Program-made: the position numbers and the translations under genes | In this document: piece by piece, positions 1 to 9,945 of the stretch | Numbering within the stretch: the first letter of the stretch is position 1 | How the letters are laid out: each line of letters begins with the position of its first letter | From: Aporrectodea caliginosa | Taxonomy: Eukaryota > Annelida > Clitellata > Crassiclitellata > Lumbricidae | Direction: 5' to 3' | Assembly: GCA_020284085.1 (NCBI GenBank) | Contig: JACEVL010000775.1 | Coordinates: forward strand, 236,501 to 300,500 | DNA: 64,000 bases | The notes under the pieces: model-generated | Told to the model about the DNA's origin: nothing | What the model saw: only the letters and a program-made list of their open reading frames with translations | Database searches by the model: none

Positions 1-2145
1 ATCCGCGACTGCTACGGACAGAAGCTGGCCTACCAGGTCAACATCCTCATGGGCTGCTTCACGAAGAACATCGAACACGAGGTCGTCAACGACGTCGTCA
101 TCATTCGAGGCTCCACGGCCGTCGACGAGACCGATCCAAAGCGACTGACGAAGGAACTGCGCTTAGAGCTTCCTCCCTCTCTCAACATGGCCGCCCTTCA
201 CATGAGCTACGCCGCCGGCGCTGTCAAAATCCGCGTTCCTTACCTGATTGAACTTCCGCCATCACTGAAGCGATCGTCAGAGTCGACTGATGTCCGTCCA
301 TATAAACTGCCGTCGATTTCGCCGATCTATTCCCTCAACATGGCGCTCAACGCTTCTGCCAACAGAACTAAACTGGGTTCAAGCGGCGCCGAAAGTCTTA
401 GTTCTGAGTCACCGAACTCTGCCACTTCACTGTTGTCTCCTAGGGTGCCAATGACGTCTGATTCGCTCGCAGACTCGATCGATCTTCAACCGAGGTCATC
501 CATTCCCGAATCTCCAACAACGACTCTTCCATCGCCCTTTCCAGTCTTCGAAGACGACACCAGTATAGCGCTTAGAAATGCCAGTGAAAAAGAAAATGAC
601 CAGGGACGATGTGCTAAAGAATCAAAGTTAGGACTAGAGGGCACTGTTGGGGAAGCTCCCACTATCCGCGAACGTTATAATGGGTTCACTTTTGTCTCAG
701 AGACGGGTAGCGTTGATTCTGACAAAGGAAGAGGAGCGCTCTCCGATGAGGTTTTTCATAAGTCGCTTCCGCAAGAAGAGAATCTTCGTAGCACAGAGAA
801 CGCCAAGAGAAACAACAGCATCGGGCAACGCATTTCGGATAAACTTGGCCGAACGCTAGTCGAAGAATATCATAACGGCAGATTAGGTCTCAGCGATTCA
901 AACAACCTAGTTAATGCGATTTCGAAGCGGGTGCAGACCACATCTGACGAAACTGTTGATTCGAAGAGTATTGATGGCAGACTTGGAAACAATCTAAGAA
1001 ACAGAGCCAGTGCTAACATGGCAGCCATCTATGTAAATATTCCCGATAGCAGGGATATAAGCGTAGCCGATGACCTTGACGGTGCGACAGTGATGTCCAA
1101 GGAATTTAGAGAACCAAGGCAATTGACCTCTGGTGAAGTGAGGTCCTCGAAATACGCGCCAGACCATTGGAATTGGTCTTCGTCAGACCATTCGAAACGA
1201 GCCTTACGTGGCTCTGAAGGCGGCAACAGACGGGAGGATGAAAGGGCGACATTAGTAGGCCTACCTGTCTTAAATGATGAGACAAACTCATCACAAAGAG
1301 ATCCGAAGTGGAAAACATTCACAGACGACGCTGAGACCAGGATACCAGAAACAAGCAATAACGAAGGCGTTCAAATGACCAGAAGCAATACTTTAAACAG
1401 ACTTTCAACGATTTCTGCAGAGCGGAAACTCAATCCATTCGAAGAGCTCGATAAGAACTTTGTAAACGGAAGAAGAGAGAATCCAAATAAGATCGAATAT
1501 GACACTAGTGTCACGAAGAATAACGGTCACTACGACGATTTATCGGCTACAGACTTGCACAATAAAAGTCACAGTAAGGAGAGAGACATATCAAAAAACA
1601 ATTCTGACAGGGCTGCTCTCCAGAATGATTATGATCACGAACAACAGTTCTCGTTCACGCACTCAGGTAACGGAACAACAATCAGATCACAAGGAATTTC
1701 AACGCTAGAGAACCGCCTTCATAAGAAAACGTATTCCTCAGTTCAACCATTTGATGACAACGTAGTAGCGGCGCAGAGGAAAGCTGGCCATAAGGAATCC
1801 GCTGAGAAAAATTCTCTCAGGAAAGAGACGACTGAAAACGATAAAGTTCGCGATAAAGAAGAACGTTCAAGTATCGCTAATTATCATGGCAGCGGGAAAG
1901 TGACGTCAGAAGTTAATATTATCTCTGACAAGGTGTTGATGATATCGAGTAACGGTGCTAACAGGACCGGTCCATTTAAGCAAAATAGTCAAAGAGAAGA
2001 GCAGGGAGAGGCAGGCTCTCGTAGTGTCACCGAGGATTCCCATAGGGTTGCAGCTAGCAGCAAAGGCAAGATGTCACCGACACCAAAAAAGCCTCTCAAA
2101 ATCCTCGACTACCTCTTAGACTCTCTAGATGAAACCGTTTTATAA
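1..2145 (+). CDS. Last exon of a large alpha-crystallin-domain (HSP20-like) protein, 5' part outside window
   Basis: The frame is open from base 1 to the TAA at 2143-2145 (714 residues), so this is the 3' exon of a gene that begins upstream; the Met at 49 is internal. Residues about 10-85 look like the second half of an alpha-crystallin/CS-type beta sandwich: strands around KLAYQVNI and VVNDVVIIRGS, then LTKELRLELPPSLNM, then GAVKIRVPYL. This matches the family pattern of a hydrophobic strand, LP plus a polar turn, then G-x-h-x-I-x-x-P. The remaining 630 residues are rich in Ser, Asn, Asp, Glu, Arg and Lys with no recognisable domain and are probably disordered. The last residues, PLKILDYLLDSLDETVL, form a hydrophobic amphipathic stretch that may be a binding motif. 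Small heat-shock proteins are usually 150-250 aa, so the tail is exceptional. Identity beyond the domain call is unknown. Confidence 0.75.
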   Translation: MRDCYGQKLAYQVNILMGCFTKNIEHEVVNDVVIIRGSTAVDETDPKRLTKELRLELPPSLNMAALHMSYAAGAVKIRVPYLIELPPSLKRSSESTDVRPYKLPSISPIYSLNMALNASANRTKLGSSGAESLSSESPNSATSLLSPRVPMTSDSLADSIDLQPRSSIPESPTTTLPSPFPVFEDDTSIALRNASEKENDQGRCAKESKLGLEGTVGEAPTIRERYNGFTFVSETGSVDSDKGRGALSDEVFHKSLPQEENLRSTENAKRNNSIGQRISDKLGRTLVEEYHNGRLGLSDSNNLVNAISKRVQTTSDETVDSKSIDGRLGNNLRNRASANMAAIYVNIPDSRDISVADDLDGATVMSKEFREPRQLTSGEVRSSKYAPDHWNWSSSDHSKRALRGSEGGNRREDERATLVGLPVLNDETNSSQRDPKWKTFTDDAETRIPETSNNEGVQMTRSNTLNRLSTISAERKLNPFEELDKNFVNGRRENPNKIEYDTSVTKNNGHYDDLSATDLHNKSHSKERDISKNNSDRAALQNDYDHEQQFSFTHSGNGTTIRSQGISTLENRLHKKTYSSVQPFDDNVVAAQRKAGHKESAEKNSLRKETTENDKVRDKEERSSIANYHGSGKVTSEVNIISDKVLMISSNGANRTGPFKQNSQREEQGEAGSRSVTEDSHRVAASSKGKMSPTPKKPLKILDYLLDSLDETVL

Positions 2146-2598
2146 GACACTTAAACGTATGGAGCTCGGGATCGTTAACCCTAAATCTTTTATTGTCATA
2201 ACAACAACAACTTATCAAAAACCCCAAAACGCCTGAGGAGCGGAAATTGCCGCTCTGTGATTTAAATGGGTCGTAGACAGTTTCTGCCGGAAGCCAGTTT
2301 GTTTCAAAGTGTCTAACTAGCCTTTCTGGTTAAATATAGGCCACCACTTAGGCCTATACAAGACTAGTGTCAACGGTTAGGCTATAGCTGTATTTAGGCC
2401 AATAGCCCCTTTGGCCATGGCCCTGCTATAGCCTATGGTAATCTTCTTGTCAATGTTCAAAAGGAATGCATTTTACTGTGTACACGTGTATTTGCAAAAG
2501 AACTATTGTTGTCGCAAGTTATCGAGTTACTTAATTATAGAGTTGACTAAAATGTGCTACGAATAGACGCCATTCACTGAACAATTCACGTCTCGGGC

Positions 2599-2604
2599 AT
2601 TAAA
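2599..2604 (+). terminator. Candidate poly(A) signal (ATTAAA) for the HSP20-like gene
   Basis: ATTAAA lies 450 bases after the stop codon. No AATAAA is visible nearer. The call rests on the hexamer alone. Confidence 0.25.
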
Positions 2605-2675
2605 TGATGAGAATCATATGTGAGGTCAATTATGTAGCCTATATAGGGGCATGCACATGTTTAATGCTTTGGACC

Positions 2676-2827
2676 CAGTGGCGTACTTTTATTACTTTCT
2701 CTTATACTTTTTCAATTTTTTTCTGCATTCACTCCTTCTTTTATGTTTCTTCAACCCTATTTTGCCGCCCCTGCTCAAGTGCCGCCCGGGGCGACTCGCC
2801 CCCTGCCCCCCGTACGGTACGCCACTG
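2676..2827. mobile_element. 152-bp hAT-type MITE with perfect 8-bp target duplication
   Basis: The ends are perfect 11-bp inverted repeats, CAGTGGCGTAC and GTACGCCACTG. The flanks are identical 8-mers, TTTGGACC at 2668-2675 and 2828-2835. An 8-bp duplication with CAG-CTG ends is typical of hAT elements. There is no coding capacity, so the element is non-autonomous. Confidence 0.85.
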
Positions 2828-2904
2828 TTTGGACCACTGAATATGTGCGAATGGATGTATGTACGTGCATATGCATTTATGTGTATACATACTTATGTCT
2901 GCCT

Positions 2905-3244
2905 CAGAGCCGGATTAACCTATAAGTTAAATAAGCCATGGCTTAGGGCCCCACAACGTTTTGAGGGCCCCCAACTGTCAGGAAATATAAAAATACGGTT
3001 TGAGGGCCCCAACTGTCAGGAAATATAAAAATCAGATGGTACGAAGGTCTTATTTGACAATTTTCTTCTGAGAAAAGATGGAAAGCAAAAAAAAGGTCAT
3101 TAGAAATTTTTAAAAGTAAAAAAAATGTTAAAATGGTTTTTCTCTGAATCTGAAATATTTTTTGCATGGCTTTCCGGTTAGGGCCCCCGGATGTCTTAAC
3201 TCGGCCCTTGGCTTAGGGCCCCCGAAAGTCTTAATCCGGCCCTG
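2905..3244. mobile_element. 340-bp hAT-type MITE with perfect 8-bp target duplication
   Basis: The ends are CAGAGCCGGATTAA and, reversed, CAGGGCCGGATTAA. Both sides carry GTCTGCCT (2897-2904 and 3245-3252). Inside are repeated subterminal blocks: GAGGGCCCC-AACTGTCAGGAA occurs twice near the left end and a TTAGGGCCCCCG motif occurs twice near the right end. It lies 60 bp from the 152-bp MITE and has different ends, so it is a separate family. Confidence 0.85.
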
Positions 3245-3386
3245 GTCTGCCTGTCTGTCTGTATGTATGTATAGTAGCCTATATGTATGTATAAGTGTAT
3301 AGGCCTATGTATTTATCTATATAATATATTATCGCACATAATATTATGTATACGTATAACTTACGTATATGATTGCATGTATGTAA

Positions 3387-3605
3387 GGATTTATATAGCG
3401 CCATTCAATGACCCTCTCAAAAGCGATGCGTCCATGGTTGTCAGTATTATCTGATCCCCTGGAAACCGGACTCGGACCTCCCTCGGACTACTCTTTTGGA
3501 CAACCCCTCTGATTAGACGCAGCGCTCGTGAATAAGCTGGTGCCCTGCGCTTGGCTTTCGAGTGGCGCTTTAGAAGTTTGGAGATTACGATTACGATTAT
3601 GCCAT
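3387..3605 (-). repeat. SINE-like repeat with LINE-type 3' tail
   Basis: Read on the minus strand, this starts near CATAATCGTAATCG and runs through CTTCTAAAGCGCCACTCGAAAG and TTCACGAGCGCTGCGTC. It ends in GGCGCTATATAAATCC. Diverged copies of the front part occur at 11915-11992 (-), 30058-30165 (+) and 46253-46330 (+). The 3' tail is the same module found at the end of the LINE at 41490-42345. No tRNA-like A or B box is evident. Confidence 0.6.
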
Positions 3606-3942
3606 GGCTCGCGCTGGTCCAGCTGTTTGCTTCCCAGTTTATCATTCTATCTGATTTTTTAAAGGTCCTTCAAAAACGAGTCCATGATTAACGTGATTTT
3701 TAAAGTAGTCCAGTCCTATAGCTAGGCCTAAATCACCATAGATCGATCTATACGGCCGCCTTCATCAGAGCTCTATTATCTATGTACGCCTATTATCGAA
3801 CTGCAATTGATGTTCGGTAATCTCGAAGAACAATAGACGAGGGTCAATTTAGTGCAAAGAATATCATCAGATGAATAGGTGCTATTGATGCCGATACTGA
3901 TGTACATAATGCCATTAAGATAATTATGTTGAACATTGCATT

Positions 3943-4135
3943 TGGCTCGGTAGCCGATTGGTTAGAGTCTCGTTAGACCGTTAGAGCGTTCAGCCTGTAA
4001 AGCAGAGAGAAGGCATTCGAGCCTCCATTGAGGCGGTCAGTGTGTAAGGGCCTCATGTGCAGGCAGTTGCTCAGTTCTGTCGAATGCGCACTTCTGATTT
4101 CGGGCAATATCAAATGCAGTTGTATTGTATTGCAT
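3943..4135 (+). mobile_element. tRNA-derived SINE
   Basis: The head resembles a tRNA gene. There is an A-box-like TAGCCGATTGG at 3951-3961 and a B-box-like GCATTCGAGCC at 4013-4023, about 50 bases apart. A unique-looking body and a TTGTATTGTATTG tail follow. It does not fold as a functional tRNA, because the anticodon region is disrupted by an insertion. Confidence 0.6.
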
Positions 4136-4232
4136 AATGTATACCATTAAAAGATAAACAGGACTTACCCTCTGTGTAATTGTACAAGCCTATAACATCA
4201 TTATGACGAATGTCGCACTTGCTTTGATCCGT

Positions 4233-4310
4233 TGGCCATGCAAGACTTAAGCACTTTGAAGAGGTCGTGAAAGGCGCTATATATATAGCCTATTATATAT
4301 ATGTTTTGTT
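4233..4310 (+). repeat. Solo LINE/SINE 3' tail (GGCGCTATATA module)
   Basis: The sequence AAGCACTTTGAAGAGG...AAAGGCGCTATATATATAG matches the 3' end module shared with several other copies in the window. No coding LINE sequence lies upstream. Confidence 0.45.
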
Positions 4311-4487
4311 ACATATTACATCGACAACACTACTAATAAGTCTGCATTATTACATTATATATTTCTTCACAAAGGCTAAAGACAGCAAACTCATAAACAG
4401 ACTAATTACAGCCGTCGCCTCTTAGGCCTAAGTGCATAGGCCCTATAGCGTCGGAACTGCCTTTGAGTCGATGCACTCATCAGATTT

Positions 4488-4985
4488 ATGCACATACGAG
4501 AAGTTCACGTGTACTGTGTAAAAGTGGCTAAATGTACAGTCGACGTACTATGTACAGTGGTCTGTCTTGGCTGCACTGAGGTTTGTATTAGCAAGTTCTT
4601 ACCGGTCGACCTTTCGGCATGTCGACCGGTAACATTATTGATGTTACGTCACCTGCTGATACAGACCAGTGCAGCTAAGACAGATCATTGGACAATGGCC
4701 AGCCGGGGAGTCGTCTGCTATCAATGTATATGTTAGGCAACCAGAATGTTCTAAGCTGCCTATGCAATTAAGTGGCGTTGATATACTATACACATAGCAA
4801 TGCATAAAGGGTCTGTTGGCTGTAGTCAGTTATGTATATAACCGAATTATGCACATGCGATATGCACATACCCGGAGTTGTCTTCCATTGAATGCTCTAT
4901 TATTAAAACCGGACCTACCAGCTTCTATGCACACGAATTATGCACTTATCCGTTATGCAATTAAGTGGCGTCGACCGTAAATTGA
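4488..4985. repeat. Dispersed repeat with an internal perfect hairpin
   Basis: Parts of this block recur in diverged form at about 16790-17085, for example CCAGCTTCTATGCACA, GAATTATGCACTTA and GTTATGCAATTAAGTGGCGTCGA here. Inside, 4601-4630 is a perfect inverted repeat with 10-bp arms (ACCGGTCGAC) and a 10-base loop. The family was not recognised; it is probably a DNA transposon or foldback-type repeat. Confidence 0.45.
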
Positions 4986-5005
4986 CTATTTTCACTTAAC
5001 TGAAC

Positions 5006-5265
5006 TTATAAAACCGCCATTTGGTCTTGGGCCGCCACTGGAGGTATTGCAATCCGAGGTGCCCAAAACAGACAGGGAGTCTCCCATTTGAAGGGCAATT
5101 GATAGGCATGGGAGGGGGCGGGGAGATGGCTGATCTCAAGCAGTTCACCTGTCACTGCTGAAATCTTACTTCCCAATTCATAGACAAACTCGAGGGACAA
5201 GGTGTGCCAGCTTCCTGCGGTTTCGACTGCAACAGGAACGAAATGGTGCGACTGCAAGAAAGCAG
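5006..5265 (-). pseudogene. Degraded non-LTR retrotransposon, reverse-transcriptase C-terminal tail
   Basis: The minus strand reads FVPVAVETAGSWHTLSLEF and ELGSKISAVTGE. After a frameshift it reads LSIALQMGDSLSVLGTSD. This order (VAVET-G..., ELG-R-ISA-TGE, RLSIALQ-GNA-SVLGT) is the familiar tail of certain LINE ORF2 proteins. The frame is broken and the upstream RT domain is absent, so this is a 5'-truncated dead copy. Confidence 0.6.
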
Positions 5266-5269
5266 CATA

Positions 5270-8200
5270 TTATGACACTGTACTTTCTTCTTTACTCTAT
5301 GTATTCTGCATGCACTGTTTGTAAAGTTGGGAGTTTGTCTCTTGCTAATGCAAATTACTTAAGTGGGTAGGTAGAAGAAGGTAGCATAAGGGTTTTGGAT
5401 CTGTAAACTTCACATTTCTACAGTGCCACAAACAATGCGTTCATACACAGAGTGAAGAGAGTAACTTATTCACAGGCGCACAGTCAAAACAAAATCAACA
5501 GACAAGCAAGGTCAAGTTCAGTTCCTGGGATATGCATCTAATCTCATCTAATGACTCCATATCATAATGCCCCAACATATCAGTTACATTGATAACAATC
5601 AGACCAGAGCATTTCAGGGATGTAAGAACTGCTGTAAAAACCTAACCACTACTAAAAATGACTCAACAGTTAGTAAAATTTGTTCTGTATTAACATAATC
5701 AGCTGCACATAAGCCCAAAATATTGAAGCCATATTAACAGTTAATAATACACAACCACTATGGCTCGCCATCTACCTAAACACACGTTCATTAGCACCAA
5801 CGGTCAGAACTACACATCTGATTTCCAATACTGTCTCCAAAGTCACATCTCTGGTTAACAAAGCAAGCAGCCAATGCTAACAGTTTGGACCTTGTATCGG
5901 TCTTATACAAATCACAAGATTAGATCAGTTTAAGCAAAAAGCTACGTGTGCTATCACTGGCAAATCCTTGAAATCCTGTTTCAGCCCTACAGCCACTCAC
6001 ATGAAACACCAAGTGCAACTATTTTGCCTAGCACGTGGCTACTTACATGATACACATCTCTAAAACATGCGCTTGTGAATTAGTCACTATGTAATTCTCT
6101 AAAACAATATTTTCAACTTAGAAAGCATAAAACTAAGAGCATAATCAATGACAAAGCCTGAAGCTTTCTTATGTTTCAATATCAACAAAGTCTGCAGTTG
6201 AATATCTGAACAGAGATCAGAGATCAGTACATATGAATATTAAAACGGACATTTGCTACAACGAGTACCTTAACTAACTCAACTAAGGTCTAGCCTCATA
6301 TACTGCCTTAGCATAGGATAAAATCTATTATTACTAATAAAATATGAATACAAATAATAATATCGATGTGAATAAAAGCATAATTGATAATAATAATATT
6401 CATATTTTTTTATGTCTTTGGATGTTTGTTTGTACAAAACCTTTTAAGAGCCTCACAAAGGGAGTTACTCAGGACAGACATTGGTAACATTACATAATAA
6501 AATTTAAAAAAACCGCCATTATGATGAATAATAATAATAGAAGCACATTTTAATCTAATAACTAACTGAAGCACATTTTCATATAATAACTAATCAAATA
6601 CAAGTTATTTATATAGTTTTTATTGCTAATGCAAAGGGCTGTAGTAACAAAGATAAAGCTTTTGGTCCTTCATTATTATTACAGATTATGATGAAAGAAT
6701 AATGCAATCACTTGTCTAATAGTTGCAATAATAATATTAATAATTAGCTAATAGTTGCACTTGTCTAAGCATAATGCATGTAGGTTTAACGAGGGCATAT
6801 ACTATTATGCAAAACACAAACAAGAACAACTCGTTTGTCAAGGCCTGGTAATCCATTGTTAAATAATTAATGCACCCTATAGGAGTATTTCAAGTTTGCA
6901 AAAGTTTTCATTATATTTATGATAAACCCTGTACACTTATTGTCAAGATAAATAAATTAAAACATAAATAAATGCATAGCAATTGGGTATGCAAAGCATC
7001 ACTATTTACAGTTTTCATTAGTAAAGTGATCTCCGTTTTCAATATATAAACACATAGCACAAACTTAGAAACAGAACACTAGTTTATTATTGTTTAATTA
7101 AGAATACCTTATGAAGCAATCCTACAACTACAGCCAAATGTTTGAAAGCAATAGTATGAACCATTTTCTTGTTACGTCGCAAGACAGAAAGCTGCAAAAT
7201 TATTTTCACTACATGGAAAAATACTAAGTAAAATAAGAACTAATATTAGTATCAGCAGTCCTATTCTAATTATCCTCTACTAATTTTTTATGCTTACTAG
7301 TTTATTATTTACAACATTTTTTTCAAGAATCTATCATGGCACAATTGAAGAAACATATCCAAGTTGTGCGGTAATTAAATGCATCAATAATATTGCGATT
7401 AAAACAATAATAAAATTATTAAGCGCCCTGGGGTAAGATAGCAACAATGACAACAACAACAATGGCATAGGAAAAAAAATAATAGTAAACATTAAACCCT
7501 TTCTTTGGATGATCTCAATAATGGACAGAAGGCCTCATTTGCCAGATATTCGCTAATTCTCATTCCTAATGTTTTAATCCTGAACGACTTTTCAACCTCA
7601 GTTAATGTTAGTTATATCATTATACTATTGTTATCGAAAAACTAGAAAAGATTTAAAACAGGTTTATGTCCAAGAACAAGCACACATCACATACTTGGAG
7701 AATACTACAATGATAGTCCACAGACAAATCATCAAAGTAAAATGTTTGCATTAGAAATCAAATGTACCACCATAAGTTTAACCAATGTAAAAACAAATTT
7801 CACAGAAACATAAAAACACAAACATATTAGTAAAACCAAATAAATTTGTAATTCAATTAGAAAAGATTATATTTGCTCTAAAAATGCACAAAATAAAAGG
7901 AATGTATCAGATGTCAATAAAACAGGACAGTTAAAGTGGACCAAGATTATTCAGAGCCAAATGAGCCGTTGTTAATAATGGCAGCCTAATCCAAACAGCA
8001 CAAGGTCACGAAAACTACTGCAATCATCTACCACCTAATCAACTGGAATCAATATCTATAGCACCAACATGGAAATAAGGGAGCTTGAAATGAAATGCAC
8101 ATTTGACGAAATAGTGAAAAACTTTAACTTTACAGAAGGTAGTGAGAGGCATTTAAGCTCAACAAAAAAACTGTGACTCACTTCAACTTAAAAGACAGAA

Positions 8201-9945
8201 AAAGAAAACAATTCTTGAAAATACTGATTAATTCACTGACATAGAATTACTTATTTTAAGTATGATCCAGACTTAAACAAAATACAAGTCCAAATAGTTC
8301 GACCTGGAAGGAAAATAGATTCTCCTGATATATAATGAAAAGACACAGAAGATACGAAAAGGAATGACAAATCGTCATCAGATACGACTCAAAGAAACTT
8401 ATAATACAGAGCAGCAAATACTTCTTAAAGCTTTCAGTGATTCATTTGAAACGAAAATTTACTTCAAATTACTTACATATAACCAGACAGTAATATTACT
8501 ACATCCATCCATCCATCTATCAGTCTGTCACAAACAGAAGTGACAATACATAAAGGCACAAATTCTACAGCAAATCTATTCAACAGATCAAAAAAAGAAG
8601 TCAACTAAAGAGACGGTGCAACAAAGTTGTACTTGGGAATGAACTTTCGTTTGTAACAAGTTACACTGGAACCTTGTGAAGAGCAAAATACAAAACAATG
8701 CAAAAAATTCCATGCAGAAGTGACTGCAGTGGACAGTACTATTCACAGATGCTGACATCTGTTCAACTGTGCAGAACACTAATATCAAACATCAGTGTTA
8801 AATTGTTCAGTCAAGAACAATTACAGACAATTTCAAGTTGAGCAGAGTTCAATAAACATTTACAAATATCAACAGAGCTGCAAAATATCGAAAGATAGCT
8901 ACAATTCCAATCTATATCATCGAAGTGTAGAAGTACTACAGAGTGAAATATATCCTCCACTGCTAAAATATCTATACATTCTCCAACTGAACTGTTTTCA
9001 TTATTATATTACAACTTTATTATGCAGCAAAGCAGAATACTGTACAAAGTCCAACAGCACTATACAACACATCAAAAATTAACAGTGCCAGAGTTTAATG
9101 TGGAATTAAATAAAAGTTGACAATGAATGAATGCAAAAAATTGCAGAACAAGGAAATACTGAATATCAGCAAAACAGCAAAGAGTGTATAATAAGTAAAT
9201 CAAAGATGTAAATGACAAAATTAAAATCCTCAGAAGATGCAGAGTAAGCAGAAGTGATCCTGGTCCATCACAAGTTTATATGCATGATGGGATGCAATGT
9301 CTATCACTGACTTATTAGATTTCTGATTAATGCTCCTCAAGTAACAACACTATTGTGCCAGTTCTGGAAGCAAATTAAGAGAAATACACAATATAAAACC
9401 TTAGCAGCATTAGGTCAGCATTCATGTTTATAATGATCTACCCAAGTGACATCTATCCTCTCAGCACCAGTATTTGTCTGATATAATGCCACTGCCTTAA
9501 AACCTGTTTAAAATTATTTGGAATTAAGATATACCTCCTTTGACTAGCACTGCAATCGGCCAGTTATATTCACGTTCTGTGAATCGTGCTCGACTTTAGT
9601 AATAAGAATTTAGAGGTTCTACAAAACAATTGACTCCATATGATGCATCTCTTCACCAATCCATAACCTGATTTTGTGACACATGAATCAATCAGCATTT
9701 GCTAGGATATATATTATAGTCTCAGTGCAGCAGCTTAGGTCAAATACTTAAAAAAAATGGCTGAGCAACAAAATGAATGTTCAGTATACATATACAATCA
9801 AATATGATTCAGTAATGTACATATAAACATAAATATACATACATATATGCATATTAACGGTGGAAGTATATGTGTGGGTGTGTATGTGGACAGTAGTGAA
9901 TCTGAAACGTGGCTTCCATGGATGCGTAAAATGTATTGGAATGTG
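5270..9945. other. Gene-free AT-rich stretch, partly MCF2L 3' UTR
   Basis: No supported exon was found on either strand in 4.7 kb. The sequence is uniformly AT-rich with short (AAT)n runs. The right part must include the 3' UTR of the minus-strand RhoGEF gene, whose stop is at 9946-9948. A minus-strand AATAAA (TTTATT at 9016-9021) is one possible poly(A) signal among several. Confidence 0.5.
9618..9830. repeat. Direct duplication, copy 1 (partner 10777-10991)
   Basis: About 213 bases align almost end to end with 10777-10991, with a few substitutions and small indels. Both contain GACTCCATATGATGCATCTC and TTATAGTCTCAGTGCAGCAG. This copy lies in the 3' UTR region of the RhoGEF gene. Confidence 0.85.

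Noticed and set aside
3949..4030. Possible tRNA gene
   Set aside because: The boxes are present but the anticodon arm is interrupted and the acceptor stem does not pair, so it was called a tRNA-derived SINE.
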